Below are positions 16,379-26,641 of a DNA stretch of 64,000 nucleotides, piece after piece. The DNA comes from Deltaproteobacteria bacterium (GTDB lineage: Bacteria > Myxococcota_A > Polyangia > Polyangiales > Houyiibacteriaceae). The position numbers were made by a program, and so were the translations under genes. Under the pieces are notes generated by a model. That model worked only from the letters and a program-made list of their open reading frames with translations, had not been told where the DNA came from and ran no database searches. The stretch spans positions 82,501-146,500 of the forward strand of contig JAEPMI010000015.1 in the NCBI GenBank assembly GCA_017644045.1. The letters run 5' to 3'. The stretch's first letter is position 1. Each line of letters starts with the position of its first letter.

Positions 16379-18451
16379 TCACGCCCACTCGAGGGCCCCC
16401 ATCGCGAGGAGCACGACCACCAGCGGTCGGCTCCGCGGTAGCTCGTGCTCGGCCGCTGCCGGGTTCAGCTCGTCGAGCCGAACGAGGGGCGTGGGCGTCT
16501 CGAGCATCGTGAGCAGACTGGCGATCGCCGGCTCCGGCCGAAGCGCGAGCACGTGCTCGGCCTTCGCCGTCGCGCGAAGGAGCGAGCCCCCGTCGCGACC
16601 CCCGAAGCGATCCCTCTCGAGACCGCGCTGCAGTCGCAGACGCGCGCCCGCCTCCAGCACGCCCCAAGGGTCGAGCTCCAGCGCGACCAGATCCTTCGGG
16701 GCGTCGACGCCGCCGTAGAAGGCCGAGCGCCCCTCAATCCACCCGAAGGGCTCGAGCAGTCGCTCGCGCACCTGCGCGCTGATGTGCCGCACCAGGGTCA
16801 CCGGCTCGACGAGGCCGAGCGCCGAGAGCGTGTCGCCGATTCGGCCATCGAAGCGCGGCATCACGGCGAGGGCCATGTCCAGCTCGCCCTGGGTCAGCAC
16901 CCCCTGTTGAACCAGGCGGGCACCGAGCATGTGCTCGGGCTTGTTCGAGGCCACGTACACGGGCGCGCCCTTCGCGAGATAGATCTCGACGCGCGACTCC
17001 TCGTGGTCGACCAGCATCAGTCCGGTCAGCTCGTGGAGCAGCGCTTGGGCGAGCGCCGTGACCAGCCCGCCTTGCGCGAGGTTGTGGGACTCGGTGGTGT
17101 TGACCAGCTCGGTCCGCTTCTGGAGCGTCGGCGTGCGCGACGAGGGCGGCAGATGACGTACGAGGTGCGGGAAGCTGTGGAGCGGCTGCGGGGTGGCCCC
17201 GTTGCGTGAGACGAGATCTCGCGGACCGACCGAGCGGGTGGCGATCGCGCGGATCATGTCCGCCAGTCGGAAGGTGCCCAGCATCGCGCCGTCCGGGCTG
17301 GTGACCTCGTAGCGGCTGTCGTCCACCGTGGTCGAGTCGAGCACCCTGACGAGCTCGCCGGTGTCGCTCTGGACGTGGAGCCGTCCGTCGTCGTCGAGCA
17401 GCGCCGGCGGTCGGCTCTCCCGATCGGGCCAGCGGCGTTCGACGGTCTCTGCCATCGCGCCCTTGTCGCCGGGCTGGGTCGCGCCGGTGTCGGCGAGCAC
17501 CTCCGCCACGAGTCGCCCGAGCTCGGTACGGAGCTTCCGTACCGATTCGTCCACGTGGGGCAGGAGCTCCGCGCGGAGCTCCTTCGCGGTCTGGATCCGT
17601 GCTTCCGGATCGGCCGCGAGCGCGGCGCTGATGGCGAAGTCGACCGCGGAGGGGAGGGTCTTCGCGATGGCCTTGAACGGTCGGATGTCGGCGTCGCGGA
17701 TCGCGAGGAGGATCCCGATCTCGCCCGCCCCGGTGAAGAGCGGTTTGCCCAGCAGGAGCTCGGCTGCGACGACTCCCGCGGAGAAGAGATCGGAGCGCTG
17801 GTCCGAGGGCACGCCCTTGATGATCTCCGGCGCGAGGTAGCCGAGCTTGCCCCGGCCGCGTTCGTCTCGTGGAGCGGTCGGTCGGTTCTCGCGCATGTCG
17901 GCGATCGCGATGCCCAGGTCGCCGAGCTTCACGTCGCCGTGCACCGACAGGAAGATGTTCGAGGGGCTCACGTCCCGATGCTCGATGCGGAGCGGGTGAC
18001 CGTCGCGGCTCTTTGCGGAGTGGACCGCTGCGAGCCCGCTCAGCATCTCGGTCATGACGTAGAGGGCGACCGGCTGCCGGAGGGTCTTGCCCGTGCGCAG
18101 CAGGTGCCGTCCGAGGCGCCAGAGATCGACCCCGAAGACGTACTCGAGCACGATGTAGGGGCGGCCGCGATCCTCGCCGCGGTCGAGCACGCGGACGACG
18201 TTGTCGTGGTCGATGCGGAGCCCGAGGTCGGCTTCACGCTCGAACATGCGGCGGCACTTCGGGTCGTCCGCGAGGTCCGGCAGGAGCCGCTTGATGACCA
18301 CCGAGCGTGGGTCTCCTGCGGGTGGCTCGTCGAGCGCTCGAAACACCTCGGCCATGCCTCCGACCGCGATTCGATTGGCGAGCGTGTACGGCCCGATGTC
18401 GAGGTCGCGCCCCGGAACCGGCGGTACTTGGGGAGGCCGACTCGAACGCAC
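16379..18451 (-). CDS. Ser/Thr protein kinase with DUF4388-like C-terminal region
   Basis: About 690 residues. The kinase domain spans roughly 20-300: IAVGGMAEVFRAL glycine loop, VVIKRLLPD with Lys54, EHRDVSPSN (157-165), GDLG (177-180) in place of DFG, and LAPE (206-209). A linker with a GYF-like or signal-receiving part follows (about 350-440). The C-terminal region (about 450-670) resembles DUF4388/PATAN: AQGGLVTALAQALLHELTG, GAPVYVASNKPEHMLGARLV. No membrane helix is seen, so it is cytoplasmic. HRDVSPSN and DLG variants occur in many myxobacterial kinases and need not abolish activity. GTG at 18451 is chosen because TATGCT ends six bases upstream; an ATG at 18493 would put that element inside the gene. 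Confidence 0.88.
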   Translation of the reverse strand: MRSSRPPQVPPVPGRDLDIGPYTLANRIAVGGMAEVFRALDEPPAGDPRSVVIKRLLPDLADDPKCRRMFEREADLGLRIDHDNVVRVLDRGEDRGRPYIVLEYVFGVDLWRLGRHLLRTGKTLRQPVALYVMTEMLSGLAAVHSAKSRDGHPLRIEHRDVSPSNIFLSVHGDVKLGDLGIAIADMRENRPTAPRDERGRGKLGYLAPEIIKGVPSDQRSDLFSAGVVAAELLLGKPLFTGAGEIGILLAIRDADIRPFKAIAKTLPSAVDFAISAALAADPEARIQTAKELRAELLPHVDESVRKLRTELGRLVAEVLADTGATQPGDKGAMAETVERRWPDRESRPPALLDDDGRLHVQSDTGELVRVLDSTTVDDSRYEVTSPDGAMLGTFRLADMIRAIATRSVGPRDLVSRNGATPQPLHSFPHLVRHLPPSSRTPTLQKRTELVNTTESHNLAQGGLVTALAQALLHELTGLMLVDHEESRVEIYLAKGAPVYVASNKPEHMLGARLVQQGVLTQGELDMALAVMPRFDGRIGDTLSALGLVEPVTLVRHISAQVRERLLEPFGWIEGRSAFYGGVDAPKDLVALELDPWGVLEAGARLRLQRGLERDRFGGRDGGSLLRATAKAEHVLALRPEPAIASLLTMLETPTPLVRLDELNPAAAEHELPRSRPLVVVLLAMGALEWA

Positions 18452-18457
18452 GTTCGC

Positions 18458-18463
18458 AGCATA
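18458..18463 (-). promoter_or_regulatory. TANNNT -10-like element (TATGCT)
   Basis: TATGCT on the minus strand is six bases before the GTG at 18451. It faces away from a matching TACATT for the divergent permease gene 34 bases further on. Confidence 0.55.
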
Positions 18464-18497
18464 CACGCACATGGGTGGCGCGAGCGGAACCACTCGC

Positions 18498-18503
18498 TAC
18501 ATT
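18498..18503 (+). promoter_or_regulatory. TANNNT -10-like element (TACATT)
   Basis: TACATT is six bases before the GTG at 18510. With the kinase promoter it forms a divergent pair in only 58 bases between start codons. Confidence 0.5.
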
Positions 18504-18509
18504 CCGTGC

Positions 18510-19715
18510 GTGCCTTTTCTCGATGCCGCCTGGAGCGTGGTGCTCGAGCTGGCCCCCTGGCTCTTGCTCGGGGTGGTGGTCGCCGGTCTGCTCCATGCGT
18601 GGCTGCCCCGGGACTTCGTTCGCCGCCACCTGGGCGGCCGTGGTCGAGTCGGGCGCTCGGTCTTGCTCGGCGTACCGCTCCCGCTCTGTTCCTGCGGCGT
18701 GATCCCGGCCGGGCTCGGGCTGAAGAAGGATGGCGCCAGCGACGGAGCCGCGGTGGGCTTCCTGATTGCTACCCCCCAAACGGGCGTGGATTCGTTTCTC
18801 GTGAGTGGGTCGATGCTGGGCTGGCCCTTCGCCGCCTTCAAGGTCGGGAGCGCCGCGCTCCTCGGCTGGGTCGGCGGGCGCTGGGTCGACGCCACGGGCG
18901 AGCCGCCGGCCGAGCCCGCGACCTCCGATGAGCTGGACTCCACGCGACCCGGCTTGCGCGCGGGAGCGAGCCACGGGCTCGAGGTCCTCCGGAGCATCTG
19001 GCGCTGGATCGTGGTGGGCATCCTGGTCAGCGCGGCCCTCACCGCGCTCGTGCCCACCGAAGCCATGCAGCGCTTCGCCGAGCTCGGGGGTGGGTGGCTG
19101 GCCCCGCTCACGGTCTTGGCCCTCTCGGTGCCGCTCTACGTATGCGCGACAGCCTCCGTGCCCATCGCTGCTGCGCTGGTGGCCGGAGGGTTCCCGCCGG
19201 GAGCCGCGCTGGTCTTCCTGATGGCCGGGCCGGCCACCAACGTCGCGACCCTGGGCGCGGTGAAGAGCGCCTTCGGGAACCGTGTGCTGGCCATCTACCT
19301 CACGACCATTGTGCTCGGGAGCCTCGGCCTCGCGTGGGTCTTCGACTTCGTGCTCCCACCGCAGGTGGCCATGGCCGCCCATCACGTTCATGGGGCCGGG
19401 CCGGTCGCCATGGCGTCGGCCGTGGCGTTGCTCGGGCTCCTCGCCGTCTTCGCCTTCGAGGACCTACGAGCGCTCTTCCGGTCCAAGCCCTCAGCCGAGC
19501 ACGAGGCCGCGGTCTCGCTGGCGGTGGAAGGGCTGACCTGCGGCGGCTGCGTCCGGAAGCTCGAGGGGGCGCTCGGCTCCCTGGAAGGCGTCGAGGCCGT
19601 GAGCGTCGCTCGCGACGAGGGCACGGCTCGGGGGACCGCGACCGTCCAAGGGCCGATCGAGCCGGGCGCCCTCCGAAGGGCGATCGCCGGCGCCGGCTTC
19701 TCGGTCGTCGACTGA
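18510..19715 (+). CDS. SO_0444-type Cu/Zn efflux permease with C-terminal HMA domain
   Basis: 401 residues. The first 330 form a DUF318/ArsP-like permease with about eight helices and the family hallmark PLCSCGVIP (Cys60, Cys62); a second half-repeat has VCATASVPIAAALVAGG. A C-terminal heavy-metal-associated domain follows, with GLTCGGCVRKLEGAL (Cys344, Cys347), the metal-handling CxxC. The architecture matches the SO_0444 family annotated as Cu/Zn efflux transporters. The HMA domain probably delivers metal to the membrane pathway or senses it. GTG at 18510 starts six bases after TACATT. Confidence 0.88.
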   Translation: MPFLDAAWSVVLELAPWLLLGVVVAGLLHAWLPRDFVRRHLGGRGRVGRSVLLGVPLPLCSCGVIPAGLGLKKDGASDGAAVGFLIATPQTGVDSFLVSGSMLGWPFAAFKVGSAALLGWVGGRWVDATGEPPAEPATSDELDSTRPGLRAGASHGLEVLRSIWRWIVVGILVSAALTALVPTEAMQRFAELGGGWLAPLTVLALSVPLYVCATASVPIAAALVAGGFPPGAALVFLMAGPATNVATLGAVKSAFGNRVLAIYLTTIVLGSLGLAWVFDFVLPPQVAMAAHHVHGAGPVAMASAVALLGLLAVFAFEDLRALFRSKPSAEHEAAVSLAVEGLTCGGCVRKLEGALGSLEGVEAVSVARDEGTARGTATVQGPIEPGALRRAIAGAGFSVVD

Positions 19716-19752
19716 CACGCAGGCGCCACGGACGGGTGTCTGCTCGACCGGT

Positions 19753-19758
19753 TATGCT
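19753..19758 (+). promoter_or_regulatory. TANNNT -10-like element (TATGCT)
   Basis: TATGCT ends five bases before the GTG start at 19764 of the phosphoesterase lipoprotein gene. Confidence 0.5.
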
Positions 19759-19763
19759 GCGGC

Positions 19764-22409
19764 GTGTCCCTTCGCTTCCTCGCCTGCGCCCTCTTCCTCG
19801 TCGCGTGCGGCGACTCGACCGACGATCCGCCCGCCGACGACGGCGGCCCGGTCGACCAGGGACTCGACGCGGGGACGCCGCTCGACGTCGGTCCTCCACC
19901 GGACCCGCTCCCGGCCTGCGACGTCACGACGCCCGACGAGCTGAGCGGTCGGCCAGGCCTGCAGGACGACGGCTCGTACCTGGCCCTCGACGGGCGCCGC
20001 ACGCGCGCGTCCGGACCGAGCGTCGTGCTCGAAGGCTTCCCCGCCGCGGTGGCCGTCCACCCCACCGCCGGCGTGGCGTACGTCGTCGTCGCCTCCAACG
20101 ACGACCGGCGCCTCGACGTGGTCGACCTCGGCTCGCTCTCGGTGGTGCAGGCGCTCGAGCCGGGCGAGACCTTCTACGGCATCGAGGTCGCCCCCGATGG
20201 ATCGCGGGTCTATCTCTCCGGCGGTCATGACGGGTTCGTGCGCGCCTTCGACGCGGCCGCGGATGGGACCCTGACGGCGGCCGAGACGGTCGACCTCGAC
20301 ATGCACCTCGCGGGTCTCGCGATCGCGGACGACGGGGCGACGCTCTGGGTCGGCGCGTTCGAGGAGCCGCTCGTCGTCGAGCTGAACGCGGCGTCGCTCG
20401 TCGAGAGCCGCCGCTTCGACCTGCCGCCGCTCGGCGACGACGACCAGCGCGCGTTCGACGTCCACCACCTCGCGGCACGAGACGAGCTCTACGTGAGCGA
20501 CCTGCGCGGGGAGGGCATCAGCGTCATCGACCTGAGCGACGGGAGCACCGAGGCGCTCCCGCTGCCGACGAGCCCGGCCGGGCTCGCGAGCGTCGCCGAC
20601 GGGAGCAAGCTCTACGCCGCCGTCTCGGGCAGCGACACGGTGGTCGTGTTCGATCCGGCGACGCGCACGATCACCGACTCGGTCTTCGTCGCGGCGCCCG
20701 AGAGCGACCTGGCCAACGACGACGGCGACCCGCTGCCGAACAGCAACGTCAACGCGCTCTGGTACGACGACGCCAGCGACCAGCTCTACGTGTCGCGCGG
20801 CGCGGACAACTCGGTCTCGGTCCTCGATGGCACCAGCCTCGAGGTGCTCGGAAGCATCGGTTCTGACCAGTACCCGACCGACGTCGAGCTCGCGCCGGAC
20901 GGCCGCTCGCTGGTCATCACCAGTGGCAAGGGCGCGCACGCCGGACCGAACGACGAATCCGGCAGCGCGAAGAACCTGCTCAAGGGGACCGTCGCGGTGG
21001 TCGACCTCATGGGCTTCGACCTCGCCGCGGCCACCACCGACGCCGACGCCTTCTACCGCCAGGCCGGCGAGCTCTTCGCGCCGGACTGTGAACGGTTCAT
21101 CGTGCCGACCGAGTGGGGCGGCGAGACGCCCATTCGCCACGTCGTGCTGATCGTGAAGGAGAACAAGACCTTCGACTCGATCCTCGGCGACCTGGACGAC
21201 CCGCGGGTGGACGCCGACCCGAGCCTTGCGGACGACGGGCTGCCCTACACGCCGAACCACCACGCGCTCGCGGCCGAGTTCGCGCACTCCGACAACTTCT
21301 ACGTGCAGGCGCCGAACTCGGACAGCGGCCACATCTTCCTGACCGGGACGCATCTCACGGAGCTCGCCGAGCGCTACTACCTCGAGGACGTCCGTCACGG
21401 GCTCGAGTCCGGGTGGCCGCTGAACCCGCTCACCGCGCCGAGCGCGGGCAACCTCTTCACTCACGTGGTGGACCACGGGCTGACGCTCCAGATTCACGGC
21501 GAGATCGTCGGCACCTCGAACCAGACCGCCGAGGGCGAGGCCATCTCGCGTTTCACCGACGGTCGCTTCCCCGGCGGCCCCTTCACCAACTACGCGGTCA
21601 CGGACGAGGACAAGGCACGCTACGTCGCGAGCCGCATCGAGGCGGGGCACCTGGCGAGCTTCACCTACCTGCTGCTGCCGAACGACCACGGCAACGGAAC
21701 CCGCGCCGGCTCGCCGACGCCCGAGTCGATGACGGCGGACAACGACTACGGCATGGGCATCGTGATCGACGCGCTCAGCCACTCCCCCTTCTGGCCCTTC
21801 ACCGTCGTGATCGTGCTCGAGGACGACCCGCAGGGATCGCGGGACCACGTCGAGTCCCACCGCTCGGTGCTCCACGTCGCGAGCCCTTGGGCGAAGCGCG
21901 ACTACGTGAGCCACACGCTCGCGAGCTTCACCTCCGTCATCGCCACCATCGAGCGGTTGCTCCAGCTGCCGCCGCTGGGTCGACCCGACGCCACCGCGGC
22001 GCCGCTCTACGACATGTTCACGAACGAGCCGGACTACACGCCCTACGACGCGCGCGAGCGGACCCATCCGCCGGAGCTCAACGGCGAGATGCTGATCGGT
22101 TCGACCATGTCGATGCGGATGGACTTCCGCAGCCCGGATCGGAACCCGGAGCTCGGAGAGCTGACGCGGATCTATCGGGACGTGCTCCACGAGCGCATCA
22201 CCCGCGACGAGGGCGAGCGCCGCATGGCCGAGCTCGAGGCCGAGATGGATCGCGACGAGGCCATCGACGAGGACGCCGACGACGCGATCGACGAGTCGCT
22301 CGAGGACGCGGCGGCCTTCGACTCGGAGTGGGCGGCCTACCAGCGGTGGTATCGGCGCACCCATGGCCGTTCCGTTCCATGGCAGCCGACGCTCGGACCC
22401 GTGCGATGA
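19764..22409 (+). CDS. Lipoprotein: YncE-like propeller plus phosphoesterase
   Basis: 881 residues. A lipoprotein signal ends FLVACGD (Cys15). An N-terminal YncE/NHL-like beta-propeller (about 60-400) has repeats such as NDDRRLDVVDLGSLSVVQAL and SVLDGTSLEVLGSIG. The C-terminal phosphoesterase domain (about 440-780) opens with RHVVLIVKENKTFDSILGDL, the AcpA/phospholipase C-like motif, and has SGHIFLTGTH and EDDPQGSRDHVESHRS metal-site regions. The last 80 residues are acidic and Arg-rich. The domain order is known in bacterial bifunctional YncE/alkaline-phosphatase proteins. The product is probably a surface phosphatase or phospholipase. The gene overlaps the next one by four bases (ATGA). Confidence 0.87.
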   Translation: MSLRFLACALFLVACGDSTDDPPADDGGPVDQGLDAGTPLDVGPPPDPLPACDVTTPDELSGRPGLQDDGSYLALDGRRTRASGPSVVLEGFPAAVAVHPTAGVAYVVVASNDDRRLDVVDLGSLSVVQALEPGETFYGIEVAPDGSRVYLSGGHDGFVRAFDAAADGTLTAAETVDLDMHLAGLAIADDGATLWVGAFEEPLVVELNAASLVESRRFDLPPLGDDDQRAFDVHHLAARDELYVSDLRGEGISVIDLSDGSTEALPLPTSPAGLASVADGSKLYAAVSGSDTVVVFDPATRTITDSVFVAAPESDLANDDGDPLPNSNVNALWYDDASDQLYVSRGADNSVSVLDGTSLEVLGSIGSDQYPTDVELAPDGRSLVITSGKGAHAGPNDESGSAKNLLKGTVAVVDLMGFDLAAATTDADAFYRQAGELFAPDCERFIVPTEWGGETPIRHVVLIVKENKTFDSILGDLDDPRVDADPSLADDGLPYTPNHHALAAEFAHSDNFYVQAPNSDSGHIFLTGTHLTELAERYYLEDVRHGLESGWPLNPLTAPSAGNLFTHVVDHGLTLQIHGEIVGTSNQTAEGEAISRFTDGRFPGGPFTNYAVTDEDKARYVASRIEAGHLASFTYLLLPNDHGNGTRAGSPTPESMTADNDYGMGIVIDALSHSPFWPFTVVIVLEDDPQGSRDHVESHRSVLHVASPWAKRDYVSHTLASFTSVIATIERLLQLPPLGRPDATAAPLYDMFTNEPDYTPYDARERTHPPELNGEMLIGSTMSMRMDFRSPDRNPELGELTRIYRDVLHERITRDEGERRMAELEAEMDRDEAIDEDADDAIDESLEDAAAFDSEWAAYQRWYRRTHGRSVPWQPTLGPVR

Positions 22410-23359
22410 GAGTCCTGCTCGTGCTCTTGGTCGTGGCCATGTCCTGCGGCGACGAGTCCGAGCCCATCGTGGTCGTCACCTTCAACACCGGCACGACCAC
22501 GGGCATGAACCACGACGGCGCGCCGGACGATGGCTACACGAGCGCCGAGGCCGAGATCTCGGACATGCACTACGGCGACGGCCTGGCCTGGGTGCCGGTG
22601 GTCGAAGACACCGAGCGCTTCCTCGCGGCCGTGCAGCCGGACATCGTCGCCTTCCAGGAGATCTTCCACCCGGGGGAGTGCGCCACGATCCCGCCCGAGC
22701 TCCACGCGGGCTTCGTCTGCGAGAGCTGGTCCGAGGGCGACCCGACCGTGGCGCAGCGGATCGTCGGAATGGGCTACCAGGTGGCTTGCCACCAGGGGAA
22801 GAACGACAAGTGCATCGCCGTGCGACGCGCGTTCGGGACCATCCGCGGCTGCGACGCCGACCTCTGCATGGACTTTCTCGACGGTGCCGGAGTGCCGGAC
22901 TGTGGGAGCGGGTCACGCGTCGGTCGCGCGGTCGTCGACCGGGTGGACGGCAGCGTCCTGACGGTCGTCAACGTCCACGGTTCGTCCGGCGTCGAGGCCG
23001 ACGACGTCGCTTGTCGCGTGGCGCAGTTCGAGCAGGTCTTCGTCGACCTCGATGGGGAGCCCGCCGCGAACGGCGAGCTCAACGTCGTCCTCGGCGACCT
23101 CAACACCGACCCGGGCCGCTACGACGGTGTCGACGAGAGCGCGACTCGTTTCAACCAGCTCGCCGCCGAGCGGGGCTTCGACTTCGTCACGGAGGTCGGT
23201 CGAATGGCGCCGCGTTCCTACGCGGGCATCGTCGACATCGATCACGTGCTGAGCGACGGGCTCGGCGGCGACTGCATGATCCCCGGGGTGACCGACGACG
23301 TACCGGTCAGCGCCACCCGCTACTTCGATCACTCGCCGGTCATCTGCGAGCTGCGCTGA
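22406..23359 (+). CDS. Endonuclease/exonuclease/phosphatase-family lipoprotein
   Basis: 317 residues with a short signal peptide and lipobox (VAMSCG, Cys14). The EEP fold has its hallmarks: VVTFNTGT at the first strand, IVAFQEIF with the metal-binding Glu, VVNVHGS, VLGDLNTDPGRYDG, DIDHVLSDG and FDHSPVICEL with the catalytic Asp-His. EEP enzymes include DNases, sphingomyelinases and inositol phosphatases; the extracellular location favours a nuclease or phosphodiesterase. It starts inside the stop of the phosphoesterase gene (ATGA), so both phosphate-releasing enzymes are made together. Its 3' end overlaps the convergent diguanylate cyclase gene by 31 bases. Confidence 0.87.
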   Translation: MRVLLVLLVVAMSCGDESEPIVVVTFNTGTTTGMNHDGAPDDGYTSAEAEISDMHYGDGLAWVPVVEDTERFLAAVQPDIVAFQEIFHPGECATIPPELHAGFVCESWSEGDPTVAQRIVGMGYQVACHQGKNDKCIAVRRAFGTIRGCDADLCMDFLDGAGVPDCGSGSRVGRAVVDRVDGSVLTVVNVHGSSGVEADDVACRVAQFEQVFVDLDGEPAANGELNVVLGDLNTDPGRYDGVDESATRFNQLAAERGFDFVTEVGRMAPRSYAGIVDIDHVLSDGLGGDCMIPGVTDDVPVSATRYFDHSPVICELR

Positions 23360-24198
23360 CGCACCACCACGGTGTTCTTGCCTTCGCCCTTCGCGTCGTA
23401 CATCAGCGCGTCCGCTTCGCGCATGAGGTCGACCAGTCGAGTGCCATCCTCGACCGGCTCGAGCACGAGAGCGCCGACGCTGAGCTTCACGGGCCAGCCG
23501 CGCCGCTTGGTCGCCTCGGCGAAGCCCTTCCGTAGCCGCCCGACGGCCCGGTCGGCGGCGTCGCGGTCACCGTCCACCAGCACGAGCGCGAACTCGTCCC
23601 CGCCGAGCCGCGCCGCGATGTCCGTCTTGCGGAGGCAGGCGCGCATCGCCTTGGCGAGCTCCTTGAGCACCTCGTCGCCTTCGGCGTGTCCGCGCTCGTC
23701 GTTGACCTGCTTGAAGTCGTCGAGGTCGAGATAGATGAGCGCGAGCGGCTCGTTCTTGCGTGCGGCGAGGTCCACGGCGCTCGTGGCCTTGTCGTAGAAG
23801 CCGCGGGTGTTCGCCAGGCCGGTGAGCGCATCGAGCATGCTCGTGCGGACCGCCACGTCGTAGTTCCGCCGCATGGCCGCCGTGAGCGCCGCCACCGAGC
23901 CGAAGGCGATCAGCTGCGTGAAGACGTTGGCCGCGAAGTGGGCGTCGCTCGAGTGCCAGCTCCAGTTGCTGACGGCCCACGTGGCGCTGGCGAGGATGGT
24001 GAAGAACAGCGCGCCCGTCCGCCGGGCAACCCAGGCGCCGAGCGAGATCGGGATGAAGTAGAGCGGGAAGATGCGGAAGCCGGGACCGGTCTCGATGTCC
24101 ACCCAGCCGATGCCCGCGACGAGGAGCAGCCCCAGCAGGAACATCGCCGGGGCGTTCTCCGTCGCGCGGTGCAGGAGCCTCTGGTCCGCCGGCGGCAC
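23329..24198 (-). CDS. Membrane diguanylate cyclase (GGDEF)
   Basis: About 289 residues. Four hydrophobic segments form an N-terminal membrane sensor (about 12-125). A GGDEF domain (about 130-285) follows with LGGDEFALV at residues 198-206 and an RxxD inhibitory site (RKTD) five residues before it. It should make cyclic-di-GMP and be product-inhibited. No EAL domain is present. GTG at 24198 is chosen because the M20 peptidase stop lies 11 bases upstream and GAGGA is eight bases before it. A later in-frame ATG at the first membrane helix is possible. The end overlaps the convergent EEP gene. Confidence 0.87.
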   Translation of the reverse strand: MPPADQRLLHRATENAPAMFLLGLLLVAGIGWVDIETGPGFRIFPLYFIPISLGAWVARRTGALFFTILASATWAVSNWSWHSSDAHFAANVFTQLIAFGSVAALTAAMRRNYDVAVRTSMLDALTGLANTRGFYDKATSAVDLAARKNEPLALIYLDLDDFKQVNDERGHAEGDEVLKELAKAMRACLRKTDIAARLGGDEFALVLVDGDRDAADRAVGRLRKGFAEATKRRGWPVKLSVGALVLEPVEDGTRLVDLMREADALMYDAKGEGKNTVVVRQRSSQMTGE

Positions 24199-24209
24199 GC
24201 TAGCCGTCC

Positions 24210-25658
<1,449 letters not shown>

Positions 25659-25742
25659 GCGGACGGAGACTTAGACGATCTTCGGTCGCCCCGCGAGGGG
25701 TCACCTCACCCCGCAGCCGGAGGACGTGCGAGACTCGCGTCG

Positions 25743-26594
25743 ATGGCTCGGCGTTGCCCCGTCTGCAAGGAGGTCCTGCTCACCCTCAGGGTGGGCGATC
25801 ATCAGCGCTGCGACACGTGTGAGCACTTCGTCGACCCGGACGGCGAGGTCGTCGAGCTTCGCGAAGGGCGAATCCGGAACGCGCTCTCTGGCGCAGGAGA
25901 CGAGCCACGTACCGTGAAAGAGCTCGAAGAGATGCTGGGTTCGAACACACCGGACGATCTTCGTGAGCTCTGCGCATGTCATCGAGAGAGGGTGCGCCGT
26001 CAGATCGATGCGATGGACCTTCCAAGCGGAGTCGAGGTCGAGCGAGTCGACCCGACACCCGGAACCTACCGGAAGCCCGGAGGAGCGGGGATGGTGAAGG
26101 TCACCTTCGATAAGCCGGCCTCGGGGCTACCTCAGGGAGCACGGAAAGGCGGTCAAGTCGTCATGGCGATTGCAGGCTTCGTCATGCTCGTCTCGACGTG
26201 CATTGCCGTGACCGTCCCATCCGCGCGGCCAGGAGCGATGACGGTCTTCGGCGTCGGACTGATGTTCGTGTTCCTGGGGATGCTGATTGGAACCAGTGCT
26301 GGTCGGCCGATACGGCAGCTCACCTTGGAAGATGGGCGAGACGCGCTCGAGGCCCATTTGATTGGGCGGAGCGGTGAGCGGGTACTCCGACAGCCCGTGG
26401 GGCATTGCCGAATCGACCATGTCTTCAAGAGCGCCGACGGAGGCAGCTGGACTTACCTACGGTTCCAGGGACCGGACATCGACGCTCTCGTGTCAATCGT
26501 TCGAGGCGATCGTGCGATGGGCCGCGCCGCGGCGATTCGACTCGAAGACGCGCTCCGTCTCTCGGGCCCGGCGCCGGCGAAGAAGAACGGCTAG
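25743..26594 (+). CDS. Zinc-ribbon membrane protein, tandem paralogue 1
   Basis: 283 residues of an unrecognised family. An N-terminal treble-clef/zinc-ribbon has CPVC (Cys5, Cys8) and CDTC (Cys23, Cys26). A helical, charged segment (about 45-100, RELCACHRERVRRQID) follows. Two adjacent transmembrane helices lie near 135-190 (GFVMLVSTCIAVTV; VFGVGLMFVFLGMLIGTSAG). A C-terminal cytoplasmic domain ends RLEDALRLSGPAPAKK. The same plan recurs in the next two genes, so this is a tandem family. The ATG at 25743 follows a conserved GTGCGAGACT block. Possible roles are membrane-linked nucleic-acid or metal sensing, but nothing proves them. Confidence 0.82.
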   Translation: MARRCPVCKEVLLTLRVGDHQRCDTCEHFVDPDGEVVELREGRIRNALSGAGDEPRTVKELEEMLGSNTPDDLRELCACHRERVRRQIDAMDLPSGVEVERVDPTPGTYRKPGGAGMVKVTFDKPASGLPQGARKGGQVVMAIAGFVMLVSTCIAVTVPSARPGAMTVFGVGLMFVFLGMLIGTSAGRPIRQLTLEDGRDALEAHLIGRSGERVLRQPVGHCRIDHVFKSADGGSWTYLRFQGPDIDALVSIVRGDRAMGRAAAIRLEDALRLSGPAPAKKNG

Positions 26595-26641
26595 GCTCCG
26601 CTCTCCCCTCCAGGGTCGTAGGCCATGCGACACTGAGGTCG

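Noticed and set aside
19752-22364. Long minus-strand open frame of 870 codons
   Set aside because: It is antisense to the propeller-phosphoesterase gene and has Arg/Val/Glu-biased composition produced by the GC-rich third positions of the true gene; no domain is visible.
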